In this document: piece by piece, positions 52,401 to 64,000 of the stretch | Position numbering within the stretch: position 1 is the first letter of the stretch | Layout of the letters: every line of letters begins with the position of its first letter | DNA from: Nymphalis io | Taxonomy: Eukaryota > Arthropoda > Insecta > Lepidoptera > Nymphalidae | Reading direction: 5' to 3' | NCBI RefSeq assembly: GCF_905147045.1 | Contig: NC_065904.1 | Location: 4,898,001-4,962,000 of the forward strand | DNA: 64,000 nucleotides | Translations under genes and position numbers: made by a program | The notes under the pieces: model-generated | Databases searched by the model: none | Told to the model about the DNA's origin: nothing | The model's input: the letters and a program-made list of their open reading frames with translations, nothing else

Positions 52401-55400
52401 TTTTGAATTTTTATGTGTATATATTTAAGGCTTTAATGTAAATTTAATAAAAGCCAAGCTTATTAGATAAGTACATCTAACGGGTCACTATAAAACGCGT
52501 TACTTCTTTTTTAATGCGTCAAAATTGCAAAAATTATATTTAGAGAAAATTTTATTTGTACTTGTTTATTGTAATAACAATTATTTAATACTATGTCTTA
52601 AATTAAACATAAGTTTTCTTTTTTTAATTAAACCTAAAAATAGGTATTGTGTTTTATATTCACATTATCTGTACGTAAATCAATGCCGTTATAGACTTTT
52701 ATTCTTCATTTTTAACATCTACGGTTCAGTTTGTACATTAATTTGATGAAGGTTTTTCACATAGAATCGTTAACTTCATACGACAATATTATAAAACGCA
52801 TCGAATTTCTACATTATCATTAAATATGTTTACAGTAAATACTCTATTATCCACGATAAATCTTATAAATATCAATGAAAATAGTAATTGCAACACATTT
52901 CAACGCATATTAGTTACAGTTTAAACACAACAAACGCAAAATACACATTTTATACGAATACTTATATAGAGAAAGATGCTTTTATTTTATAAGTAATAAA
53001 AATGTACTTTTTATAAGCATAATAAATAGTCGCAATCGCCTGCAATGGTACAGAAGTTGCTGTGATTTTCTGGATCATTTCTAATACAAAGCAACGTCTT
53101 AAAAGCCTAATAGTCTTTGTAAAAGCGTCGCATGCGTACACCGAACAAAAGTCCATGAAAATTTTACAAAGCCAAAGAAGCAGTAAGCTTGATTGACGTC
53201 TAAATTGTGCGTTAGACCTAAAAAAAATGTTTTGTGCTAACGAAATGTCAGCCATTCAAAGTTGCATTAAAGCTCTCTACGTGATGAATGTGAATAAAAA
53301 AAGTCTATTGAAATAAATTTTATTGAAATGATTCTTATACCTGAAATGTGTTGCATAAATGGTTAATCGCATTAATAGTGTCATTGTTTTATTCGTTTCT
53401 TTCAATTTGAGTTGTTAAAAATCCTTGAAAATTTGTAAACCTAATATTTACAATTAGCCTATTTATACCATGTACTTGTAGTTATTTATAAAGTCCGTTA
53501 TATTTCATGACTTATCCTTTAACACAAATGAAATAATTTTGGAAAGTAAATAAGTAGATGAGCACAGTGTTGAGCCTCTAAATACCAAAATGTTTGATGC
53601 ATTACCACATTGCATAGAATATCATAGATAACTATATTTTAAACATATGTATATTTTAAATGATGTAAATAGTTTCACCTTAGCTTTACAATATATAAAT
53701 ATATTTAATATAAATTAACTTCCTTGTTTGTCGAGTAATATAAGTCCAAATTCTGGAATAAAGTACCAGATCCGGTCTGTAAAAAGTTGTTGGGTTATAA
53801 CGTGAAGAAAATCTCAACGAGAGCTTGATCTTTGGAAGTTGGCAGGCCTGATATTCTCATGCTTTGAACATACCGCTTCGCCCGCGTGGAGTTGGGTTTG
53901 TGACTAAATTTCCTGTTCAGATATTTTTTTGACGACGGTTTTTAGTGCATAATTGTTATATGCACTTCAAACAACCACATATTTTATCACATTTTTTGTA
54001 ACTTAAAAGCATATATTAAATAATTTGCAGATATACCTTTGCTTTGCTCGAGAGGTGAATTAGATAAGTAGCCTATTTCCTTTCTTCGGCTCAAGCTACG
54101 TCATAATTTTATAGATTCAGTTGTTTAACTAAGATATCATAATATTGGTCTTAATGTTTACATTTACATACACTAATTATTAAAAAAAAATCAGATGTTA
54201 AATATTCAAAACGGTTTAGATCAGCACAATTCTACGAAAGGCATTAAAAATGTAACTATGCAAAGCTTCGAGGACAAGTTCGTATTTCATCTAGCGGTTT
54301 TTTTTTCTTCGTTTGAACACGTTGGAATCCACATTAATCGGTACCAGTTGAAACTGAGTTAGATAGAGGCCCCGAGATAACGAGAAGCAAAGTTAAATTA
54401 CGGTCCGCTCACGTTATAAATATTCAAAAACCCGAAGCGGACCGGTTGAAAAAATTGACGTCTCAATTATCGGAGCCTCAAGATGGACGTTAATTTATAT
54501 TATTCTCACGTTTCTTGTTTCCTGGTGTCATCTCGCTAGGATATAGACGGTTAAAAATCAAGGATGCGATTTAATAATATAACACTTACGGCCAATATTC
54601 GGTTAATATTTTTTAAAATACATTAATAGATTACAGTAAATACTTTCTCTAATAAAAAAGACTTATTTATTATAATTTATTTAATTTTAGTATAAAATTC
54701 CTTAAAACGTTCCTTTATAGAATCCAACCACACCTAGTCAATTTTTTAAGTTACATCAGATCAGATATCGGCAAAGTTGATGAATCATCTAATCATGTTA
54801 TTAAAATTCGTTTCTTCAGCGAGTTTCAAATTATAATTTACTCGTTATAGTTTTGTTATATAACTATCAGTATTTTAATACATTAAAATTGTGAACATAG
54901 CCTTATTTGTTGACTATGAATCAATCTATACGCAGTCAATTAATACAATCCGACCGACTACAGCCCTTCTAAAACATCAATTCACTTTCCATATTTTAAC
55001 AAACATATTATATATTTAAATACTCTGTGTATCGTAAATAACTAACGATAAGCAATATCATCCTTTCCCGTGTCTTATATAAGAGTCAAGAAAAAAAATG
55101 TGTATTTAATTTAAAAAAATATATTTAAAAATACAGTACAAAAATACAGTTTTTATATAAACCAAATACAGAAGCAAATGACTTGTAGTATACTGAAAAG
55201 CTATTCTGTAAGAATCATATAAGAAACTCACTGCAAAAAACGGTCGTAAAATATGGGATAATTATTATCGTCAGTCGCAATTGACCATAATAATTAAACC
55301 AAGAACATCATAATAGTATATATCACCATAAGACGATTGTCAACATTTCATAGGTGAGTAATGGAGTAAGTCCTTACAGGATAACACCCTATGTCGTGTA

Positions 55401-56022
55401 GAACTGTTTGAAAATTCATTTGCATACTAACATGTGAAGTAAAATAAATATATATGTCATTTACACTACTAATAATAATTATTGTTTGAATTAGTTATAT
55501 ATTGTATCAGTATGTAAGTTTTATGTAAGCGAATATTTATATTTATTGTGATATAATCGTAAATCACAAATACACTAATATATATTTAGAGAATATTTCC
55601 GTTGTTATGTATTGTGTTTCCAATTTAAAAACATGATTACTGAATATTCATAGTCCCGTAGCTTCGTAACGAACTCATGTTAATTTACAACTCGTTTCTA
55701 GATGACAATAGGTAGGTGTACTTCACCCACGCTTAAGTTTATCAGCGCTCCAATTAATTAATACGTATTTCACTACTATTTCAATATATATGTGAAAGTC
55801 CCTTTATTTTGTCAGCTCATGTCTAATAATGAATAACTAAAGCGAAGATTTACAAAAGTGACATTCTAAAAATAATACTATTTCGACACAAGAACAGCCA
55901 CAGAAGCTAATTAGTTTAGTTTGTAATTACGTATAAAGTAGGTACTAATCATTTTTATGATGCAAAAATATGATTGCAATGAAAACCATTGTCATTAAAA
56001 CATTACACAATTATTAATTATT

Positions 56023-56209
56023 AGCTCATCGTTATGGCTTCGCACGGGTAGATAAGAAGACAAGTGTATTTTGAATAGGATTTGCGTAAAATGCGTTCTT
56101 AATGAGCGTCTATGTCGGGGAAGGAGTAACTGCGACAAATTTCAAATCAATCAGGCGGATAGTTTAGGAGATTTCGTGATGAGTGGTATTTCGCTTGCAT
56201 ATATATAGA
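56023..56209. repeat. dispersed repeat, family I
   Basis: 'ggcttcgcacgggta', 'ggcggatagtttaggagatt' and 'tcgtgatgagtgg' are familiar from lepidopteran interspersed repeats. Related snippets lie near 53875-53940 and 60008-60045. Confidence 0.5.
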
Positions 56210-58462
56210 TTATTCAATATATAGGGATGTAGGTATTACAAGGTATTTATTTGAACTGTTAGAACTGATATTTTCTCGAAATCTGTATTTCAAATTATGG
56301 TTAAGGAAAATCTTATTAAAAAATGTAACCTAATATCGTTAGAAACATTTTATTAACTTAAATAACGTCTCTATTTCACGAGATAATTTGTCTAACTTTA
56401 CGGATTACGTGACTGTTTGACTTCGTGCTTTATAAACATTTGCTAAGCACTGAACAAACGAATCCTATAACAAACAGGAATACAGATGCTTGTAGAAAAA
56501 TACACTCATTCTGGATTTTTTCCCTATCAACCTTTACAATAAGGTAGATTATTCCATGAATTTATTTATTTTCAAATGCATTATACATAAAAATTCACCT
56601 GTGGCATGTTGGCAGCTCCCGTTTTAGAGGTTTTCTCTTTGTTTTTCTAAGTAAATCGTTTTATGTTCATATATTTAAACAAATCTAATTGTCATTTTTT
56701 GTTTTATGATAACAGATTATATTTTTTTTATATAGATGGATAATTCCGGATATATATGATGACTTAATTGTTGTTCTGTATATTTTATATAGAAATATAT
56801 ATTAGTATGCAAAAATAAAACGATTTGTCGTCCGATAATTTACACGCCTTGTACATTATTTATGTTCTTTTATGTTTAAGGCCAAAATAATAAAACTTGT
56901 GTTTTATATTTAAATAGATGCTACGCATCCGCTGGCTTGACTCGCGTAAATCATTGCAGTTTCGTCCTCGTTCATAGTAATGTAATGTTATATAACCGAT
57001 TTTAACTCGTCATAATATATTCTTAGGAATACCGAATATGTCAAACCATTGAAAGTAATAAATTGTCTATGGGTTCAACTTAATATTTTTTTACACATTT
57101 TTACACTTTTACACCTTTATCTCAATCTGTGTCAATTATTTTTTATATTTATTTCACATATATACTACATAAAAAGTTAAATTAAAATACATATCAAATT
57201 ATATTAAGGTTTTTAATATTTCCTTATTAAGCTATACTTTACGATGCCATCCGTAATAAAACGAATTATAATTCTTTTATTTCGTAGGCTTGACGCATCT
57301 GTCTGTGATCCTCTTATCCAGCTGCGATATCTTCATTTGGCGGCCGGCAGGTGTCACGTGGTATAAACTTTTTTATCTCACTCATACTAATGCTAATTCA
57401 TATAGCCGTCTCTTTTCCCTTTGTGCCTCATCTCCATAGGAAAGCTTAACAGGGTTTGTAAGCCTCGGGTCTTATTTTATTTTTCAAAGTTGAAGGCTTT
57501 ATTTATTTCTCCCGAGTTCCTGTTGGATAAAAATACATGTATGTTTGTATAGCATTCGAGAGATTTGTAGTTTGAATTTCTAACTAAAATCGCTTTCGGG
57601 TAACATCATAGTTTATGGTAATCAAGTTTGTAGATGAATTTCCGATAGGCTTAAAATATTATCTTTTGGTAAACATAAATTTTCGATTATTTAAATAAAT
57701 CGAATGCTAGAATAAAATTTACACTTAAATTGATGATAGGATTCGTTTTTTTTTTATTAATATTTTTTATTCATATAGATATCTATAAAAACAATTTAGG
57801 ACACTTGACTTATTTCAATCTACAGACTACATATATACAACTAAATACTACAATAAATACTAAAAACTCCAACAATGGTTACTAATTATCATAGAAACAG
57901 TGTAAAATAATTGCTTGAGAAATATATTCGAAGTGTTACTATGAAAATGATAAACTAATAGTCAAATCCGCGAACACGAAATACATTTTAACATTTCGAT
58001 ATGTATTGAATAAAGTACGTAGACGCATATAAATCATTCCCCCTCAGCGATCAATCATCACGGTCAATAAAACATGCGGCCGAGAACCGAACCGCTACCT
58101 GACATGACAGCCGCTTTCATGCTACAACAGACAATGCCTTATTGAGTTAAAACATTGCCTTTACTAGATAGTTGGTTACTCTAGTTGCACTCAATACTCT
58201 GATATATATAGTATTACTACAGTCTCGTTTTCGCCTGCAGTTTTGCCAGCATATCGCCAATGACAGGTTATATTAATAGCTAAAATTCATATCAAGAGAA
58301 CCCATTAGTCATTACACAGAAACAAGTATTGCGAACTTAACTTCGTAATAGTTAAATATGGATTTTTCTATGCGAATAAAACATTTGAAGCCGAATTTAT
58401 TCAAATGAAATAAACTTTCTAAATATTAATATGCTATGTATATACACTACTACTGAAATAAA

Positions 58463-58506
58463 ATATATGTATATATATATATATATATATACATATATAT
58501 ATACTG
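58463..58506. repeat. (TA)n microsatellite, interrupted by single CA and TG steps
   Basis: Alternating TA run with one 'acata' break, forming a near-palindrome. Confidence 0.9.
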
Positions 58507-59207
58507 AAATAAAATTGTAAAAAGAAACATCTGAATAAGACGCATACCGAAGTTTTACTGCTCTCAGCAAAAAGTGGACATCATCCAATTTAGTACTGTA
58601 AAACCATTAAGATTTCACAGCGGGCTCGATTACTCGAATTGTTTCTTTTACATGACCAGTTTAAAGTGACTCAGGGTGGTACAACAAGTATTATAGGTTA
58701 TACAAACTTGATACAGTTTCAGGAATCGTCTTCGATAAGAAATAAATTAAAGTCCATATTGTTATGCGTATATTAAATCGCTAATGATCTTGTTAAATTT
58801 ATACTTAAACAATGCAATAATTTAACTTGTCCAATATTATGGCAAAAATTACATATTAAAAGTCAATTTATAATCATCGTATTCCAAGTAAAATTATTTA
58901 TAGATATATAGCTGTCAGATTGTAATAAAGATTTAAAATGGTGCAAAGCGAATAGCATATGCCATATACTTATACGGCTGTCTTAAAACTAACATCGGTG
59001 TTAATTAAAAATTTATATGGATCGACATGGTTTTAGAGTTTTAGAGGGAAGTTGAACCAGTAAACCAGTTTTTAACTCAACTGATGTAGTCGTTATAATA
59101 ATATAAATAATCCTATGATTTGAAAATCAATTTTTATTTCTTAATTTTCTAATTTTATTTTAAATAAAATCTTTTGGTAGGGACCAAAAATGCGTTTGTT
59201 ACGCTTT

Positions 59208-59400
59208 TCGGTCACGCGTTATTATAATATGTGAGTGTGTGTGTAAATATATGGTCAGTGTTGCCAATCGCCAGTAAAATATGGGGTATTGTCTGTATGT
59301 ATATCGATGGGATGACCAATATAAAACTGTTACGCGTTATATTAGAGAAACCGGGAGCATAAATATATGTGAAATGTTCCCAATCAGCGGCCAATAAATG
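59208..59400. repeat. diverged tandem repeat, two units
   Basis: 'cacgcgttatt...taaatatatgg...gttgccaatcgcca' and 'acgcgttatat...taaatatatgtg...gttcccaatcagcgg' align in order about 120 bp apart. The minus-strand open frame here is a shadow of this. Confidence 0.5.
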
Positions 59401-60097
59401 CTGTTCGCGGGGAGAATCAGGAGTTTTTCTTATAGTAGGTCGTGAATATCAACAGAAAGCCTGTCTATGATTTCTAGGAAATATACATTAGGTAATCAAA
59501 TAATAATAATAATGATTATTAAAAACTTTTTGCGTAAAAAATATGACAATTGAACCAAATAAAATGTTTTATTTCTGTAGTTAAAATACGAGATAATGTG
59601 TGGAAAGAAACATATTCAGGTGTGTTAATTACAGAATCTTCGCGCTGAATTCATCATCTTGATCATGTTTTATAATTGAGACATCATCAATAAAGGTAGA
59701 AACGTTTCCCATTTGAACATTAATAGTCATGTAAGTATGAGTAGTTCAGAGGAAAGCGATCTCCACGCAAGCCTTCCAACCTTTCGCCTCGCCGCCTCGC
59801 CGCCGCCGATAGAGTCATTATCTTCCATTATTAACACACCACCTCAAACTTTGTGTTTTACGAGCTTAACGAAATGCTAACGAACCATGCATAGTTTTTG
59901 TATGTTCGCTCAATAGCTTTATTATTATTTATAATTACTTGGAAATAATTATTTAAAGTTTATTGCTTTATTTTGACTCATCTACGAAATGTATTCATTA
60001 CAAACTAGTTCTCGCCCGCAGCTTCGCCCGCCTTTATTAGTATTATTTTTTATTATTACGTGTCATTCATCCTCCCGCTAACCATTAATCCCTTGTA

Positions 60098-60170
60098 TTA
60101 CTCTGTTGCAGTTTGAAGGGTGATTGAGCCAGTGGACAAGGCACAAAATTTAATATTTTAAACAGCCTTT
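60098..60170 (+). mobile_element. poly(A) retroposon, family B, short piece
   Basis: 'gcagtttgaagggtgattga' and 'gccagtgg' match the family core. Only about 70 bp can be recognised. Confidence 0.45.
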
Positions 60171-61679
60171 GGAAACGAAAAAGCTTAGTAAAATACATTT
60201 TTATGAAAACTTTACTTGTGTGGTAAAAAAATAAAGTTTGACAATATATGGTCGGTCTGATTAACTCGTCGGGCCGGCCGGTACGAAAAGAGTGTGCGGT
60301 GCATCGCACGAAGACCTAATATTTATTACATATATAATTTTGTATCCTATTTTATTCACTGCAGGCTAATATTATATATAAAAACTGCAACTTTTGTTTT
60401 TTCGAAGATGTTACGATGGTATGAGAATTGTGTGTAAAATAAACATAATTCTCAAAATTTTATTATTTAATAGAAAGACCTCTACCACCATTAATAATTC
60501 TATAAGACAAATTATATTTTGTATAATATTTTTTTTATAAATAAAGCACATTAAATTATGTTATACCCAATGGAATACGTCGCATAGCAATATTTGCTAT
60601 GCGATGTCATACAATTAAAAGAGGCATTAAGCCGCTTAATTTACAAAACAGTAATTATAAAAAAATGAACGTAGGAGACATAAAATTTAAATTTTATTTT
60701 AAAAAAGTACGGTACTTTTACGCCTAAGCCATTAAAATACAATACCCTTTTGATTATAATAGCTCAGTACTGTCTTGGAGACATTTAAGTAAATTATGCA
60801 ATAGCAATCCTTTCATGGAACTATGTGCCTTGTACGAATAGCGGTGGGGTACTTTATTGCGTGTAAATTTAAGGTCCTGCATATTTAAGGGAAATATTGC
60901 GTAGGCAGGAGTGACGCCCACTAAGAAACACGTGTCCCGGATGTGGATGAAAGAAATTGTACCTTTTGTTAGATGAGTTTGAGTAATTAAAAGATTTTTG
61001 AAATCTTTTTAAACATTATTATATTTATTAAAAATTAAAAGGTTCTCGGGAAATTATACTTTTGAATCAAAAATCGTAAGAAACGGTCTTTAAGTACTGA
61101 GACGTAATAAAATCGCGTACGAAGCTTTTCAATTCAATCTTATATTTATTAGGTGTGGAGGCTACAGTCGCCATATTCCGGTCCTCAGGCAGTCTCAGTG
61201 AGAGGTAACTTTTATTGTCTGAAGCCGGACGAAGATGCAATAACCTTTTTTACCCGATGGGTGCCGTGTTAAATAATAAAGTTGTAGCGTGTCCCCAGAA
61301 CAGGTTCTCGTTAGCGCGAATGAAGTTGTTATACGTGACGGCGCTCGCTCGTTTTTGTTATTACACGCCCTTTTATCCGACGCCACTCGCCGACGCGCCT
61401 TGAGATTGCTGATAAGCCTGAGTCACGTGTATAAAACATTTTTTTTTTAATTAGCAATATCTCATAATAAAGGTATGGAATACTATTAATGGAGAAGGGT
61501 GAAAGAAGGTCTTATATCGAAAACGTTAAGAAATTAGGAATCAAACGTAAAGGCCCGACACTTAAAGAAATAGTTGATCTGAATACGCCTACTAATTAAC
61601 TCTCTTGATATTTATAGTTTTCGACTATATTTGTTGCTGTTGTCCTTATAAGTTAGTGTTGCTAACTATGTTAATTCTG

Positions 61680-61935
61680 AGGCCCGGGGCTAAAATCTCG
61701 AAAAGGGCCTCTAAAAACGAATCGGGTTTCTGCCAAAAACTTATCAGTAGCAGCTCAGAGTTGACGGTGCTTACATTGATGTGCCTTAAAAAGCACGATT
61801 CATCCTAGTAGGGTCGGAATACCATCCCATAAGAATAAGTTAATAAAAAGTGCATGTGTATGCGTACTCACTCTTGAACTATTATTTTATCTCCTGCGGT
61901 GTTCTTGGGATCGGTGGCCCTAGTAGGCTACGGTC
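61680..61935 (+). mobile_element. family E SINE, degraded
   Basis: 'cttatcagtagcagctcaga', 'gccttaaaaagcacg', 'cataagaataagtta' and 'atctcctgcggtgttc' follow the order of the 29504 copy. The tRNA-like head is eroded. Confidence 0.6.
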
Positions 61936-62034
61936 AGGCGGACTGCTTCAGTCTATATATATATAAAGACAAAGTTTTTAAGCTATCGTCTAATAAGTCA
62001 TATAACTCACCATGTCGAAATTAATTACAATTCA

Positions 62035-62172
62035 TTTCTCGTCTTATTGCCTCTACTGGTGACTGGAGGGCTGGTTTATTTTTCGTCCAGAGATTCGGAA
62101 TTGTGATTCAAAAGGTATATGCTGCTAGGATTTTTGCCACCATTCTATGCAGTCACGATTTGTACAGTAACT
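62035..62172 (+). mobile_element. non-LTR element coding fragment, family G, degraded
   Basis: 'ttgcctctactggtgactgg', 'gattcggaattgtgattca' and 'cacgatttgtacagtaac' align with 52268-52400. The frame is not kept. Confidence 0.5.
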
Positions 62173-63878
62173 TTAAAAAACAGCCAAAGCGGTCATATGC
62201 TGTTCTTTAAGGAATGACTTTATGAAAGTCATATTAATGAAATCTATATATAAAAATAATTATATGAATATAATGTCAAAAACTACGTGAGCTATAGATA
62301 TTTAATAAAATAAGCGATTTGACCTTATTAGATAATCTTTACAATATGTGAAACAAAATGTTAGTGTCACTTCATTTGTGTTTTTATGTAAGTTTAGAGA
62401 ATAAATATATTTTAAAAGCAATTTGTGCTTAGTTTAAGCAAAATGTTGAATTACTTTATCTATATTGGTTTATCGACTTCATTACGTGCCGCAAACTTGT
62501 CGGCGCTATTCCTATGCTCTAATACCAAAGTAGAGTTCAACGCACGGCTACAACACGATACTAATAACTTGTTTCCTTGTACTGATTAAGAAGTACTCAT
62601 TTATAAGTAAAAAATATTATTACAATGAATAACTAGAATCAAATGTAATATTATATGTATTGTTAAAAATATAAATAAACTTATTCCATTTGTATTTTTA
62701 TACCCCTTAAATGTTCCCATTAGGATGCGAAACTGTAGAATATAAAATTTTACATTTATATTAATTTTTTTTTATTATAAATTACATTTGTAAAATGCTT
62801 ACAAAGAAGAAAATTATTTTTTCCTTTAGAAATTCAAGACAGATATTTTTTTCGAAATTATTAAAATCTCGTCCAATTACTTTTCCCAACGAGAACTAAA
62901 AACGATAAAATAATTAACATAGTTATTTAGAACGTAATAAACATGTCAAAAACAGCTGCAGTAATTAATAATGTGCTAAAGCAAACCCCTTAGATTTATA
63001 ACATAGCAGAATTGTAAACAAATCGACTATATCTTTAATGAAGCCTTCACGGCTTTCGGCTCTATAGAAACGACTCTAGCTTTGAAGTTACCGCCGCGGC
63101 CGAAGTGGTTTTTTCACAATCATTTATTCTGTCCATATCCGACAGGCGCTGACAAATTTCTTGTAACTAAGAGTGTTTGATGAATAGTTTAATAAGAATA
63201 AATTTGTAATCAACTACCACAAACTAAAGAGTATTTAGAAAGTTATAATTTAAATATTTATTAACTATATTACATTTGATTATTACTGTAAGTATAATTA
63301 ATGTATGTACATCAGAGAAAGAAAAAAAAATGCAGTTATTTAATCCAATATATTAAATGAGAAATGTTGTACTTTAAGGTATTTTTTTTAAAACATTTAT
63401 TTAAAACTATAAACATATTATTAGTTCATATTTTATATAATAAAATAACTTAAATATCTATTGCCTTCTGTCTTCGTTTCTTATAAGTCGGCTGTCAGCT
63501 TTGAAGCCGACTTACATGCGATGACGCCTCTATAAAACCCTAATGATTAATTCCACGTCTATCCGACTACAGTGAGTAACAACTTTATCGTAATTCGTTA
63601 CACGATACAAAGAAAAATAAAATTTAGATATGGCAACACTTCACTAATACAAAATAAAAAGGAGGATTATCATAAACAAAGAACATAAATTAGTTATTGA
63701 TGGGATTATTGACATAGTTTACTTAATATAACTTTTTATAAAAAAAGAGCGAACTCATTTATAGGCTTATTAATTAGTGATTCAATTTTAGAACCAAGTT
63801 ATAAAATATATTCCTTTTTAAATAATCAAAATATATTTTTAACTAAAATTGTGGTTCAGCTTGTAAGGCATAGGACAG

Positions 63879-64000
63879 TAACAGTAACAGCGTGTTAATA
63901 TCCCACTGCTGGGCCAAGGCCTCCTCTCACTTTTGAGGAGAAGGTTTGGAGCTTATTCCACCACGCTGCTCCAATGCGGGTGGATAGAATACACATGTGG
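63879..64000 (-). mobile_element. tRNA-derived SINE (Metulj-like), runs off window edge
   Basis: Reverse-strand body from 'acagtaacagcgtgttaata' through 'ccaccacgctgctccaatgc' to the last base of the window. The tRNA-like head should lie outside. Confidence 0.85.

Larger units (their letters stand above)
51141..64000. other. upstream flank of membralin, no established gene
   Basis: 12.9 kb with no recognisable protein. The longest minus-strand frame (52962-53255, 97 codons) has no family resemblance I know. Two plus-strand segments, 57288-57350 and 61153-61204, have splice-like borders but are weak. GC-richer patches lie near 54300-54500, 58030-58160, 59755-59860, 61130-61430 and 63040-63170; repeats are listed separately. 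It may be intergenic or an intron of a neighbouring gene. Confidence 0.6.

Noticed and set aside
52962..53255. 97-codon minus-strand open frame upstream of membralin
   Set aside because: No family resemblance, AT-driven composition and no supporting signals; kept only as a remote possibility.
1..64000. CRISPR array, bacterial operon or phage system
   Set aside because: No regularly spaced repeats; introns, SINEs and a metazoan gene show eukaryotic nuclear DNA.

Overview
The window looks like nuclear DNA from a lepidopteran insect, most likely a butterfly. It is AT-rich, with sparse coding sequence, long introns and many short retroposons. Several repeats are of kinds I know from butterfly and moth genomes: tRNA-derived SINEs resembling the Heliconius 'Metulj' group, a poly(A) retroposon, RTE-like and jockey-like LINE 3' ends, and MITEs. 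The species assignment is inference.

The only protein-coding gene I can support is membralin (TMEM259 family) on the minus strand. Its start codon is at 51140 and its last exon in the window ends at 759. Eight coding exons join with consistent phases and GT-AG borders to give 471 complete codons. The gene runs off the low-coordinate edge, so the C-terminal third is missing. Introns 1 to 7 are about 2.5, 4.2, 1.0, 1.4, 5.2, 10.6 and 24.1 kb. From family knowledge, membralin is a multi-pass ER membrane protein that works in ER-associated degradation; here I see one N-terminal membrane segment, a loop with two N-glycosylation sequons, and conserved hydrophobic exons 5 to 8.

Layout by rising coordinate: 1-758 intron 8; 759-891 exon 8; 892-24985 the 24-kb intron 7, with RTE and jockey LINE fragments, SINEs, a MITE with a nested SINE, and GC/CpG-richer islands that may be regulatory; 24986-25069 exon 7; 25070-35703 intron 6; 35704-35761 exon 6; 35762-40957 intron 5; 40958-51140 exons 5 to 1, packed between transposable elements. 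One SINE tail stops 11 bp from the exon 2 splice donor. From 51141 to 64000 no gene could be established; it holds repeats, short inverted repeats, AT-rich filler and two weak exon-like segments on the plus strand.

The most notable structures are a duplicated AT-rich module on both sides of membralin exon 1 that keeps a short reading frame, two element-in-element insertions, a three-copy MITE family whose ends read CCTATTCCAA and TTGGAATAGG, and three distinct tRNA-derived SINE families. I found no CRISPR array, rRNA gene, functional tRNA gene or intact transposase or polymerase gene.
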